64,000 bases of DNA from Veillonella nakazawae (lineage in GTDB: Bacteria; Bacillota; Negativicutes; Veillonellales; Veillonellaceae), in contig NZ_AP022321.1 in assembly GCF_013393365.1 (NCBI RefSeq), forward strand, positions 333,001 through 397,000, in the 5' to 3' direction. Below, piece after piece: positions 16,759 through 28,412 of this stretch. The notes under the pieces were generated by a model that was given only the letters and a program-made list of their open reading frames with translations, had not been told where the DNA came from and did not search any database. How positions within the stretch are numbered: the stretch's first letter is position 1; each line of letters starts with the position of its first letter. Made by a program: the position numbers and the translations under genes.

Positions 16759-18240
16759 ATGACTAAAAAAAAGACATATAAAAGAAAGTCTATCAGAAAA
16801 AATACTTCTAATAATATTGAAAATAGTGAAATACCAGGGATGATATTTGGAAATGTGAGTAATGCTTCTACGCTTTATGGGGAAGTGAAATTTAATGCAT
16901 CTCGTGGACATGGTTTTGCTGCCGAGCGAGCTAATCATCAGTATGATGTGATTTCTGGTAAGAATGCAAAAATTGTAGGTGATGATAATCTAAAAAATGG
17001 TGCAGATCGGTTAGTCGATAATCAATATATACAAACTAAGTATTGTAGTAGCGCATCGAAAAGCATAGCTGAGTGTTTTGAAAATAAGACGTTTAGATAC
17101 TTTGATGCAGAAGGAAAACCAATGCAAATCGAAGTGCCTTCCGATCAATATGAGAGTGCGATACAAGCAATGCAAGATCGGATTAAAAATGGACAAGTAC
17201 CAGGTGTAACTGATCCAAAAGAGGCGTCAAATATAGTTCGAAAAGGTCACTATACATATGAACAAGCTAAAAATATAGCAAAAGCTGGTACGGTAGATTC
17301 ATTAAAATATGATGCGATTAATGGTAGTATTATAGCAGCGCAAACACTTTGTATAACATCTGCAATCACTTTTGCGGTATCTGTTTGGGATGGGAAAGAT
17401 GTTGATGAAGCTTTAGAACAAGCTTTGCTTAGTGGGTTAGATGTTGGGGCAAAGAGTTTTGTTACTGCTGTATTAGCAGGTCAAATTGTAAAAGCAGGTG
17501 GATATTCTTTAGCTTATGGGATGTCACAGAGTATAATTGATTTCATTGGGCCAAAAGCATCGGCACATTTAGTAAATGCTTTTAGAAGTGGAAGTAATAT
17601 TTATGGTGCTGCTGCAATGAAGAGCGCACAAAAAATGTTGGGTAATAATATTGTTACTGGCGTTGCTTCCGTTGTTGTTCTTTCTAGTGTAGATGTTGTA
17701 AATATTTTCCGTGGGCGTATCTCGGGGGCTCAATTAGTTAAAAATCTTGTGAATACCAGTGCGTCTGTTGCTGGTGGTGTTGCTGGATGGAGTGGTGGTG
17801 CAGCAGCAGGAGCGGCTATTGGGTCTGTAGTGCCTGGAGTTGGGACTGCAATAGGTAGTTTAGTTGGTGGTTTATTGGGGTCTTTTGTTGGTGGCAGTAC
17901 AGCTAATAAAGTTAGTTCTAGCATAACGGATATTATAATAGAAGATGATGCTAAAGAAATGATAGCAATTATTGAGAATGTATTTAAAGATTTAGCAACT
18001 GATTATTTATTAAATGAAGCGGAATGTAAAGCGTTAGCTGATTCCTTACATGGTATAATCGATAGCAGTTTACTCAAGGATATGTATGCTGAGTCTGATA
18101 GAGCTGCATTTGCTTATAAGTTTATGGAACCTATAGTTAATGAGATTGTTACTAAGCGTAAAGTAATTATTTTGCCAACAGAAGAAGAACAAGCTGATAA
18201 AATGATTAATATTTTAGAGAATCTTGAACCCGCAGTTTAG
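16759..18240 (+). CDS. Large protein D: possible Mrr-like nuclease motif plus glycine-zipper membrane region
   Basis: 493 residues, not assigned to a named family. Residues 50-96 read like a PD-(D/E)xK core of the Mrr type: helix with Glu56 (HGFAAERANH), Asp83 (GADRLVD), then Gln92-x-Lys94 (YIQTKYC). Residues 120-185 are polar (PMQIEVPSDQYESA, VPGVTDPKEAS). Residues 190-310 are mostly hydrophobic. Residues 336-381 form a dense glycine zipper (GGAAAGAAIGSVVPGVGTAI). The C-terminal 110 residues are acidic and helical. It may be a membrane-inserting protein with a nuclease or nuclease-like domain; the nuclease reading is inference from three residues. ATG after AAAAGGATAGAAG. Confidence 0.75.
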   Translation: MTKKKTYKRKSIRKNTSNNIENSEIPGMIFGNVSNASTLYGEVKFNASRGHGFAAERANHQYDVISGKNAKIVGDDNLKNGADRLVDNQYIQTKYCSSASKSIAECFENKTFRYFDAEGKPMQIEVPSDQYESAIQAMQDRIKNGQVPGVTDPKEASNIVRKGHYTYEQAKNIAKAGTVDSLKYDAINGSIIAAQTLCITSAITFAVSVWDGKDVDEALEQALLSGLDVGAKSFVTAVLAGQIVKAGGYSLAYGMSQSIIDFIGPKASAHLVNAFRSGSNIYGAAAMKSAQKMLGNNIVTGVASVVVLSSVDVVNIFRGRISGAQLVKNLVNTSASVAGGVAGWSGGAAAGAAIGSVVPGVGTAIGSLVGGLLGSFVGGSTANKVSSSITDIIIEDDAKEMIAIIENVFKDLATDYLLNEAECKALADSLHGIIDSSLLKDMYAESDRAAFAYKFMEPIVNEIVTKRKVIILPTEEEQADKMINILENLEPAV

Positions 18241-18253
18241 AGTCTCCATAAAT

Positions 18254-18298
18254 AAAAGAAAGCATGAGATTTAGCGTATCTTATGCTTTCTTTTTGTT
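18254..18298 (+). terminator. Bidirectional terminator between unit C-D and the adhesin gene
   Basis: AAAGAAAGCAT pairs with ATGCTTTCTTT, with an extra AGA/TCT inside, followed by TTTTTG; A-rich sequence before it also suits the convergent minus-strand gene. Confidence 0.8.
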
Positions 18299-18344
18299 TG
18301 GCTGGATGAATAAACAAGTATCTGTTTATTTAATTCAGTTGTAA

Positions 18345-19742
18345 TTATTTATCAGCTACAACAAGTTTATATCCATTCAAGTGAATGTTACTGCCTGTTG
18401 TGTCTTCGTTAGTTAAAGATTTTACATAGCTATCACCAGTAAGTGTCCATGTGGAGTCTTTGCTGAGTTTCAGTGTAATTTCTTTAGCTGTGTTATCTGT
18501 GTTTACAGCGCCTACAAGGCTAGATCCATTAGTCATGTCTAGTGCGACAGTGCTGATGGAGTCGGCTACGATGTTACCGCTAAGTTCTTGGTTAGATGCG
18601 CGGAGTGTGAGGTGCCCGCCGTTTTCACCGTCTTTGCCCCAGCGGGAGTCTGCCGCAGCTTTCACCAGTGTAGTAGTGTTTGGCATTAAGATTGTGTTGC
18701 CTGTAAGGTCTGCTTCAGCAGTGGTGTTGTTTACATAGATGAACGCACCTGTACCATGAGTTGTGAGTGTGTTATTTTCCGCTTTTAAACGAGCAATACC
18801 GCTTTCAGCATCACCGGAGAAACTTTGGTAAAGCATAAAGCCATTATCGTGGTAGCCTGTTACATTAGAGTTCGTAAGGGTAATAGAGTTTTTACCTTCT
18901 ACAACACCAATTTCACTCTTGTTGGCCACGCCGTTCACATTGTTAGCTGTAATATTGCCAGTGGAGTAGATAACAGGACTGCCTGTGCCAGAGGTTGTAA
19001 GCTTAGCTGCTTCTGCAGTAATAGTGCCTTCACCACGGTCTGTAGCAAGGGTTGCGGAGTGAGCACCTTCAGTAGTGATAGTTAGGTTTTTACCGTTTAC
19101 AGTGCCTTTATAGGTTGCATCTAGACCACGAGAAGAGTCGCCTTTTGTGTGGATGTTAGTATTTTCTACGTTGATCACAGAGACTTCACCAGTGGCAAAT
19201 ACTGCATTAGATCCAATGCTATTAGAGGTGATGTTACTATCCTTAATGCTTGTTTGGCTGCCTTCGATGCCGAGCACTACTGCGTTTTGTCCGTGGAAAT
19301 TACTGTTGTCATCATTAGTGGTGTTGCCTGTTTTATCAAATACACTACTATTAATGGTGATTGTCGCTTTGTTTTTGCCGATGAAAGAATTTTGGTCGCT
19401 TGTAGTATTATCAAATCGTTGGTGTTCGAATGTTTTGCTTTCATTAATAACAGATGTACCTGTGAAAGTACTAGGATTAGCTTCCTTATGAGGCGTTGGT
19501 TCATTAATTTCGCCTGTCTTTACATCATCAGGTCTAGGCACATCAGCCTTAGGTACATCGGTTTTAGGCACATCAGCTTTAGGTGCATCGCCTTTAGGCG
19601 CTGATATGCTTTGGGTAGGAACATTAGTTTGTACTGGTTCTGCCCCAAATGTAGGGGCAAAGGCTAGTGCTGCAAGGGCACCGCCCGCTAAAGCAGGCAG
19701 GATGAGACGTCTTAAAGTTCTATAATTACGTGAATGTGTCAT
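18345..19742 (-). CDS. Exported adhesin-like beta-helix protein without a translocator barrel
   Basis: 465 residues. A signal peptide (basic MTHSRNYRTLRRL, hydrophobic to about residue 32, TFGA cleavage region) is followed by a proline/lysine/aspartate repeat (residues 49-73) and a body rich in N, T, S, G with recurring short strands such as NITANNVNG and SITLTNSNVTGYHDN, typical of pectin-lyase-like autotransporter passengers. It ends in NGYKLVVADK with no C-terminal beta-barrel or LPxTG motif, so surface attachment is unclear; it may be a secreted passenger-like protein or a shortened autotransporter. SD GGAGG precedes the ATG. Confidence 0.75.
   Translation of the reverse strand: MTHSRNYRTLRRLILPALAGGALAALAFAPTFGAEPVQTNVPTQSISAPKGDAPKADVPKTDVPKADVPRPDDVKTGEINEPTPHKEANPSTFTGTSVINESKTFEHQRFDNTTSDQNSFIGKNKATITINSSVFDKTGNTTNDDNSNFHGQNAVVLGIEGSQTSIKDSNITSNSIGSNAVFATGEVSVINVENTNIHTKGDSSRGLDATYKGTVNGKNLTITTEGAHSATLATDRGEGTITAEAAKLTTSGTGSPVIYSTGNITANNVNGVANKSEIGVVEGKNSITLTNSNVTGYHDNGFMLYQSFSGDAESGIARLKAENNTLTTHGTGAFIYVNNTTAEADLTGNTILMPNTTTLVKAAADSRWGKDGENGGHLTLRASNQELSGNIVADSISTVALDMTNGSSLVGAVNTDNTAKEITLKLSKDSTWTLTGDSYVKSLTNEDTTGSNIHLNGYKLVVADK
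19524..19598 (-). repeat. 15-bp coding tandem repeat (PKxDV) in the adhesin gene
   Basis: Five 15-bp units encode PKGDA, PKADV, PKTDV, PKADV and PRPDD, forming an extended linker just after the signal peptide. Copy number change would keep the frame. Confidence 0.8.
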
Positions 19743-19901
19743 ATATAATAACCTCCAAATATTTATTGCGCGATAAAATCGAATTGTGTAAAATTAAGAT
19801 TGTAAGAAGTATAGTAATTATCTGTGAAAATAGTATGAATGACACATGGGATTTATAAAGAAATACTAATCGTGATTTTTAGATATGTCGATAAGGATGT
19901 C

Positions 19902-19931
19902 TTGCTTTCACCATTCATTATCACGTATAAT
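19902..19931 (+). promoter_or_regulatory. Candidate glmS promoter
   Basis: TTGCTT at 19902-19907 and TATAAT at 19926-19931 with an 18-bp spacer, about 70 bp before the ribozyme. The sequence 19743-19901 is the A+T-rich promoter region of the divergent adhesin gene, with no other feature seen. Confidence 0.55.
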
Positions 19932-20004
19932 ATAGATTGGTATACGATGTATACTTTAAAGATCTGCCGTATCTTATAGAAAGGAGTTTCACAATTCGTA
20001 AGAG

Positions 20005-20155
20005 CGAATAGCGCAAGTACCCGCGAAGGCAGTCGTTAGGGTAGACGAGGTGAAGAGTGATCGAATAATCAGCGGATGCTCTTCCGGCACATTCATGTCG
20101 TAACAGATACTAAAAAGCCCATTGGTAACAATGGAGACAAAGTGTATCTGAATGA
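20005..20155 (+). ncRNA. glmS ribozyme (GlcN6P-activated self-cleaving riboswitch)
   Basis: Upstream of glmS the conserved core is plain: GACGAGG at 20044-20050, ATCGAATAATCAGCGGATGC, then CCGGC and GTCGTAAC. P4 is formed by CAGATAC (20104-20110) with GTATCTG (20144-20150), enclosing a hairpin CCATTG-GTAA-CAATGG (20119-20134). The likely cleavage site is A20010/G20011 in ATAGCGCAAG. In the known class, glucosamine-6-phosphate is the catalytic cofactor and cleavage destabilises the glmS mRNA. Confidence 0.92.
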
Positions 20156-20189
20156 ATTGTATTAAAGTAATAATTAATACATAATTGAA

Positions 20190-20224
20190 ACATTAATCTA
20201 GAACATTAATCTAGAACATTAATT
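20190..20224 (+). repeat. 13-bp tandem repeat between ribozyme and glmS
   Basis: ACATTAATCTAGA occurs twice in tandem (20190-20215) with a third partial copy. It lies in the 5' leader between the ribozyme and the glmS SD. Confidence 0.8.
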
Positions 20225-20279
20225 AGCCTTAGTTTTTGGCTGGGGCTAGAAATACCCCCAGTTATAGGAGGATATACTT

Positions 20280-23157
<2,878 letters not shown>

Positions 23158-23193
23158 AATCATATAGTAGACTTTCAATTTGTGAGGTAAGCC

Positions 23194-23670
23194 ATGACGA
23201 AACAAGAGGCGATGGAACGCTTTTCATCAGGTACCGTACAACAGAGCTTAGAAATACATCGTGGAATTCAGTGGGCCGGTCGTATCATCGGTCTATTGGT
23301 TTGCGCCTTAATTGTAAAATATATGCCCTCCGATTGGGCTGAGCGTATATGGTATTATCTGTTGTTGCTCGTAATATTGTGGACCCTTCATAGATTAGGT
23401 GAAAGTCAAGCATTTATCTGTGAAAAGGGCCTCGTGTTAAAGCGAAGGCCTTTTTCTGTGAAAGAATACTTTCACAGCCTCTTTCATGGCGATGAATATT
23501 TTGTCTTTGTCGATTATGAGCATATAGTTGGATTTACTGAAGGTTGGCGTGAGTTGCAGGCTATGAATGGTCATGGTGGAATTTATGTAATACCATTAGA
23601 TCTCGCACAGGTAGGGTATAAAGACAAAATGGCCATGATTGAAGCGATTCATAAGCATTCAGATACATAA
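23194..23670 (+). CDS. Small membrane protein, function unknown
   Basis: 158 residues with two adjacent hydrophobic segments (about 28-45 and 52-68), then a soluble part rich in beta-strand pattern (ICEKGLVLKRRPF, YFVFVDYEHIVGFTEG, GGIYVIPLDLAQV), reminiscent of PH-like domains in small bacterial membrane proteins; that is a weak impression. ATG follows GTGAGGTAAGCC, 36 bp after trpS, so it may be co-transcribed with it. Confidence 0.65.
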   Translation: MTKQEAMERFSSGTVQQSLEIHRGIQWAGRIIGLLVCALIVKYMPSDWAERIWYYLLLLVILWTLHRLGESQAFICEKGLVLKRRPFSVKEYFHSLFHGDEYFVFVDYEHIVGFTEGWRELQAMNGHGGIYVIPLDLAQVGYKDKMAMIEAIHKHSDT

Positions 23671-23758
23671 TGTATGCGTATATACAAAGGATTTAGTACT
23701 ATAATCCTGTATGATCCATGAGAGAACTAAAAAATCTTAAAATTCATCAAATTAGCTA

Positions 23759-23787
23759 TTTACAACTTTAATGAACTAAAGTATAAT
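23759..23787 (+). promoter_or_regulatory. Promoter for the amino-acid ABC transporter
   Basis: TTTACA at 23759-23764, a 17-bp spacer, TATAAT at 23782-23787. A short dyad GTACAG...CTGTAC (23799-23819) lies in the leader without a T-run. Confidence 0.65.
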
Positions 23788-23869
23788 ACAATCATCGGGT
23801 ACAGACATGAGTTCTGTACAGCATATATTAGCAAGTAGTTAAAGGTGTAATACACCGTGGAGGATAGTT

Positions 23870-24682
23870 ATGAATTGGAAAAAAATGATGGCCGTTGGCC
23901 TTGCAGCAGTATCTATGATGGTATTTGTAACGGGTTGTGGTAGTGATACTAAAACTGCTAATAAAGAATTACCTAAAAAAATCGTTATCGGCTTAGATGA
24001 TAGCTTCCCTCCAATGGGCTTTAAAGATGATAAAGGCGAAATCGTAGGTCTTGATATCGATATGGCTAAAGAAGCAGCTAAACGCGCTGGCATGGATGTG
24101 GAATTCAAAGCTATCGACTGGTCTAGTAAAGAAGCTGAGTTGAAATCTAAAAAAATTGACGCTTTATGGAATGGCTTAACAGTTTCTCCTGAACGTGAGA
24201 AAAATATCTTGTTCTCCAACACGTATATGAAGGATAAACAATACATCGTTGTTCGTAATGAAGATGAATCCATTAAATCTAAAGCAGATCTTGCAGGTAA
24301 AGTAGTAGGTGTTCAACAAGCTAGTACTGGTGAATCTGCATTGCAAAACGATCCAAGCGGTAAAACTGTGAAAGAAACTAAATCTTATGCTGATTTTGTA
24401 AGTGCTTTCATGGATCTTGGTATTGGACGTGTTGATGCAGTTATCGCAGATGGTGTTATCGCTCGTTACCTCATGACAAAAGAACCTGGTAAATACAAAA
24501 TCGTAGAAGGTACTGATTACGGTGTTGATAACTTCGCTGTTGGCTTCCGTAAAGATGACACTGCATTGCGTGATAAAATCAATGGTATCTTAGCTGAAAT
24601 GAAAAAAGATGGTACTGCTGATAAAATCGTTGAAAAATGGTTGGGCTCTAGCGCAGACCTAGATAAGAGCGATGCTAAATAG
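23870..24682 (+). CDS. Polar amino-acid ABC transporter substrate-binding lipoprotein
   Basis: A lipoprotein signal with lipobox VTGC (Cys23) is followed by the SBP_bac_3 pattern: IVIGLDDSFPPMGFKDDKGEI, GLDIDMAKEAAKRAG, WNGLTVSPER and AVGFRKDD. Such proteins capture polar amino acids (glutamine, cystine, arginine and others); the exact ligand is not readable. 270 residues. Permease and ATPase genes follow in order. Confidence 0.9.
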   Translation: MNWKKMMAVGLAAVSMMVFVTGCGSDTKTANKELPKKIVIGLDDSFPPMGFKDDKGEIVGLDIDMAKEAAKRAGMDVEFKAIDWSSKEAELKSKKIDALWNGLTVSPEREKNILFSNTYMKDKQYIVVRNEDESIKSKADLAGKVVGVQQASTGESALQNDPSGKTVKETKSYADFVSAFMDLGIGRVDAVIADGVIARYLMTKEPGKYKIVEGTDYGVDNFAVGFRKDDTALRDKINGILAEMKKDGTADKIVEKWLGSSADLDKSDAK

Positions 24683-24751
24683 TACAATTCGTGATATACT
24701 AATAGTACTATGGTCAGTTTGTACAACAGATAATTAAAGAACGAAATGTAC

Positions 24752-24784
24752 ACTAGAGAAGAGGCCAGATGCCTCTTCTCTAGT
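24752..24784 (+). other. Stem-loop between substrate-binding and permease genes
   Basis: A perfect 14-bp stem ACTAGAGAAGAGGC/GCCTCTTCTCTAGT with a 5-nt loop, followed by CGTGTTTT. It lies 67 bp after the binding-protein stop and probably acts as a partial terminator or 3'-end stabiliser that raises binding-protein expression over permease. Confidence 0.75.
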
Positions 24785-24805
24785 CGTGTTTTGAAGGAGT
24801 ATTCC

Positions 24806-25462
24806 ATGTTAGATTATTTATTGCAGATTATCCCAACCATTGCTGATGGTTTGAAGGTAACCGTATCGCTATTCTGTATTGTATGGATCTTATCCATTCC
24901 TGGTGGTATTCTACTTGCTTTGGTACGTTTATCTAAATTTACAGTGCTCGACAAAATCGTTGAAGCTTTCGTATATTTGATGCGCGGCACACCACTAATG
25001 CTTCAAATTTTATTCGTCTATTATGCATTACCTATCATTACAGATGGTGCTGTCCAAATGGATGATGCTACAGCAGCGGTGCTTACATTCGTATTAAACT
25101 ACGCAGCGTATTTATGTGAAATTTTCCGCGGTGGTATTCAATCCATCTCTCGTGGTCAGTACGAAGGGGCAAAGGTTCTTGGATTTACTTATGCCCAAAC
25201 GATGCGTAAGATCATCTTGCCACAAATGTTTAAACGCGTATTGCCTCCACTTGCGAATGAGACAATTAACTTGTTGAAAGATACTTCTCTCGTATACGTA
25301 TTGGCTATGAATGATATCTTGCGTATTACAAAATCTATCGTACAACGTGACTTTGACATCTCTGCCTTCTTGGTGGCAGCTTTGTTCTACTTGATCTTTA
25401 CCTTTATTTTGACAAATATCTTCAACTACTTAGAAAGAAGATTTGCTGTATACGAAGATTAA
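24806..25462 (+). CDS. Polar amino-acid ABC transporter permease
   Basis: 218 residues from the ATG at 24806, which has GAAGGAGT as SD; the longer frame from 24746 runs through the hairpin and is rejected. About five membrane segments, with the HisM-type region FRGGIQSISRGQYEGAKVLG then QTMRKIILPQ, the EAA loop that contacts the ATPase. The partners are the flanking binding protein and ATPase. Confidence 0.9.
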   Translation: MLDYLLQIIPTIADGLKVTVSLFCIVWILSIPGGILLALVRLSKFTVLDKIVEAFVYLMRGTPLMLQILFVYYALPIITDGAVQMDDATAAVLTFVLNYAAYLCEIFRGGIQSISRGQYEGAKVLGFTYAQTMRKIILPQMFKRVLPPLANETINLLKDTSLVYVLAMNDILRITKSIVQRDFDISAFLVAALFYLIFTFILTNIFNYLERRFAVYED

Positions 25463-25575
25463 TCTATTCTGTAGTTGCTTGTCGTATTTTACATCCAATT
25501 ATTGTTCATATAGTGGGCTAATACTCAATGATTAGTATGTTTAGATAAAAGAATGCGACGATTTAAGAGGTACTT

Positions 25576-26334
25576 ATGACATTTGTAAATATGGAGCGTA
25601 TTGAAAAACGCTTTAACAATCAAACTGTATTGCGCGATGTATCGCTCAAAATGAATAGAGGGGAAATCGTTTCTATTATCGGTCCTTCTGGGTCTGGTAA
25701 ATCTACATTCTTGCGCTGTTTAGGTCAATTAGAGACTATCGACGGTGGTTCTATTACTGTAGATGGCACTGTTCTTGCTAGTACTGATGCTAATGGCACT
25801 GTAAACTATGCAAGCCAAGAAACACAACATGACTTGCTATTACGGATGGGCATGGTGTTCCAATCTTTCAATTTATTCCCTCATATGACCGTGCTCGATA
25901 ATATTATGATCGCACCGCGTATGGTAAAAGGCATGAAAGATGATGAGATTTTATCGATTGCAGAGCGATTACTTAATAAAGTTGGCCTATGGGAAAAGCG
26001 CGATATGTATCCATCCCGTTTATCTGGGGGCCAACAACAACGTGTGGCTATAGCTCGTGCATTGGCGATGAATCCAGAAATTATGCTCTTTGATGAACCA
26101 ACATCTGCTCTTGACCCAGAGTTAACAGGTGAGGTTCTAAAGACTATTAAACAGTTGGCTGATGATCACATGACGATGATTATCGTAACTCATGAAATGA
26201 ACTTTGCTCGTGAAGTATCTGACCGTGTCATCTTCATGGCCGACGGTGTCATCCAAGAGGAAGGCACACCAGAGCAAATTTTCAATAATCCACAGAACGA
26301 TAGAACGAAAGCGTTCTTGGAGAATATGTTATAG
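25576..26334 (+). CDS. Polar amino-acid ABC transporter ATP-binding protein
   Basis: Walker [10 protein letters not shown] (near residue 36), Q-loop [11 protein letters not shown], signature LSGGQQQR, Walker [15 protein letters not shown], and the switch His in IVTHEM. 252 residues, normal for a GlnQ-type ATPase. ATG follows AAGAGGTACTT. The 113-bp gap from the permease holds no clear hairpin. A hypothetical exported protein follows 8 bp later. Confidence 0.93.
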   Translation: MTFVNMERIEKRFNNQTVLRDVSLKMNRGEIVSIIGPSGSGKSTFLRCLGQLETIDGGSITVDGTVLASTDANGTVNYASQETQHDLLLRMGMVFQSFNLFPHMTVLDNIMIAPRMVKGMKDDEILSIAERLLNKVGLWEKRDMYPSRLSGGQQQRVAIARALAMNPEIMLFDEPTSALDPELTGEVLKTIKQLADDHMTMIIVTHEMNFAREVSDRVIFMADGVIQEEGTPEQIFNNPQNDRTKAFLENML

Positions 26335-26342
26335 GAGGTCTT

Positions 26343-27614
26343 ATGAAGTTACGTTTTATTGCCGCTACATTAGCTGTAATGGCTATGGGCACGACCTCTA
26401 TTATGGCGGAAGGTTTGCAGGGGACACCTAGCACACCAATAGCTATTGTAGACTCACAAAAAGACTCTGCATCTATCTTGCCAGAACAATATAAGTCCTA
26501 TGCTACTACGATGAATACAGTGGTTAAGGATTATAAAAATGGCTATACCTTTACGCTTCCTTGGCGTGTAGCTGATGGTGTTAAACTGGATATGGATGTG
26601 CGCAGTGAAAGTGAGCATATTCAAGGCTATTCTTTCAACTTAGCAGGTCCAACTCAAGATGATTCCTATACTGTGTCTTTTACAAAGCGCAATAATACAC
26701 CGCAAGATGGGGTATCTCAAAAGGAATGGAATACGACTTGGTATGGCGTGCCAATCAAGGGTATGTCTGATGAAGAATATTTGAGCATTTGGCGTCAACA
26801 TAGTAATGCCTTTGAAAATAATGATATTGTTGGTGGCTTCTTTAACAAGAAAGGGGCTATATCAGCGCGTTGGGATAAGACGACACCAAAATCGTATGCT
26901 GAAATGACCTCTACAGAGCCTGTTCAATCCGTATTTGAAGCGGAATTCATCATGGATAAGGACCCAACACATCGCTATAATTTAGCTAGTACTTATGCCC
27001 CTATTCAAGGGGAGTTTATGGAACAAGGCTTGATGGAACATACGATTCCGTCCTTTGAATTATTAAATAAAACTGGTTCTAGTACGATTAAAGGTGTTAA
27101 ACAATTTATCTCTGGCACTAGTGATATTAGCATAGCTGAAGGCATCAAATTTAATTATCCAAAAGGATTTACCCGTCTTAATGAAAAGGGGAAAATTGCT
27201 TTCACTAAGCATAATGTACGCCTTGATATTGAATCTTTTACAATTCCAGTACAAGCAGTTAGCACAGGCATGCCTACGATGATGGGTAAACAAATGCTAG
27301 GTGATTACTATCTTAAACAATTGGTTGAGGTAAATAAGGCAACCATCACTCGATACGAAACGCATATCATCGATGGTAATGTTATGTTCTACTTGGCAGG
27401 TCATATGAAGAATCCTAATACGGCTGATACATCCGCAGCGGCACCAGTATCCTTCGCAGCTACTATTATCTTAGGTAATGAAGGCAATGTAGCTGTGGCT
27501 CGTATGATTGGCCCAGCAGGCACAAGCCTTAGCACACCAGAGCTTATCGATGTGCTCGATGGATTCAAGTTGACTACTACATTGAATACGAACCAATCTT
27601 CGCAAGTGTTGTAA
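26343..27614 (+). CDS. Exported protein of unknown function
   Basis: 423 residues with a signal peptide (MKLRFIAATLAVMAMGTTSIMAEG, probable cleavage after MAE or SIMA). The rest is soluble and unrecognised; two similar beta-rich halves may be present (NGYTFTLPWRVADG and GIKFNYPKGFTRLNEKGK). SD AGGAGGTCTT precedes the ATG, 8 bp after the ATPase gene, so it may be co-transcribed with the transporter, but no functional link is evident. Confidence 0.65.
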   Translation: MKLRFIAATLAVMAMGTTSIMAEGLQGTPSTPIAIVDSQKDSASILPEQYKSYATTMNTVVKDYKNGYTFTLPWRVADGVKLDMDVRSESEHIQGYSFNLAGPTQDDSYTVSFTKRNNTPQDGVSQKEWNTTWYGVPIKGMSDEEYLSIWRQHSNAFENNDIVGGFFNKKGAISARWDKTTPKSYAEMTSTEPVQSVFEAEFIMDKDPTHRYNLASTYAPIQGEFMEQGLMEHTIPSFELLNKTGSSTIKGVKQFISGTSDISIAEGIKFNYPKGFTRLNEKGKIAFTKHNVRLDIESFTIPVQAVSTGMPTMMGKQMLGDYYLKQLVEVNKATITRYETHIIDGNVMFYLAGHMKNPNTADTSAAAPVSFAATIILGNEGNVAVARMIGPAGTSLSTPELIDVLDGFKLTTTLNTNQSSQVL

Positions 27615-27783
27615 TATACACATAATATTCTTTTATTTGTATAATTCTGTATAATTTGTGCTATAATAAAAGAAATCCTCTAGAAAAAGAGGAGTTTTCC
27701 TTGATGGTCTAGAATATAATAATATAGGCTAAACGATCTTTGATCATATCCCCTTTGAGGGATTAGAAATAGGAGGGGTTATT

Positions 27784-28230
27784 ATGGTTACCTACAAAAC
27801 TATTGTCGTACCTACTGATGGTTCTGAAAATGCTAAACGTGCGTTGGAACATGCTCTCGCTGTAGCGGACCGCAACCATGCTGAATTGATTATTGTTCAC
27901 GTTGCAAATATTGTGTCTGCTATTTCCAATTTCGATCAAACACCAATTTCCGGTGGCTACGTATCTGAACAAATTGCGGAAGATATGGAAGAAACTGGTA
28001 AAGAAATTCTTAACGATGTAGTGAAAGAAATTCCTACAGGTGTAAAAGTTAAAAGCGTATTCGAAGTTGGCTCCCCTGGCCCTGCATTGTTGGCAGTAGC
28101 TAAAAAATACAATGCTGATCTTATCGTAATGGGTAGCCGTGGCCTTGGTCCATTGAAAGGCTTGTTCATGGGTAGCGTAAGTAGCTATGTAACTAGTCAC
28201 TCCACTTGCCCTGTATTAATCATTAAATAA
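27784..28230 (+). CDS. Universal stress protein (UspA family)
   Basis: A 148-residue single Usp domain: IVVPTDGSENAKRALEHAL at the N-terminus and the ATP-binding loop VMGSRGLGPLKGLFMGSVSSYV near the C-terminus (G-x2-G-x9-G-S pattern), ending CPVLIIK. These proteins bind ATP and help survival under stress. ATG follows TAGGAGGGG. A strong terminator follows. Confidence 0.93.
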   Translation: MVTYKTIVVPTDGSENAKRALEHALAVADRNHAELIIVHVANIVSAISNFDQTPISGGYVSEQIAEDMEETGKEILNDVVKEIPTGVKVKSVFEVGSPGPALLAVAKKYNADLIVMGSRGLGPLKGLFMGSVSSYVTSHSTCPVLIIK

Positions 28231-28255
28231 TTCATATCCTGTATAGATATGATAT

Positions 28256-28292
28256 AAAAAGAGACTTTGTTTAAACAAAGTCTCTTTTTTAA
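28256..28292 (+). terminator. Terminator after the universal stress gene
   Basis: AAAAAGAGACTTTGT-TTAA-ACAAAGTCTCTTTTTT, a long perfect stem and T-run. Confidence 0.9.
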
Positions 28293-28412
28293 TATAATAA
28301 AAATGATATAATATTTATATATATGCCCCACGGGGTTACAAATGAGTAAGAACATAAGTAATATAAGAATGATACATAAACATGAATAGTGATTTAAGAT
28401 ATGGGGGATTAT

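Noticed and set aside
19149..19604. Plus-strand ORF of 151 codons antisense to the adhesin gene
   Set aside because: Cysteine- and arginine-rich shadow of the repetitive coding strand; no SD.
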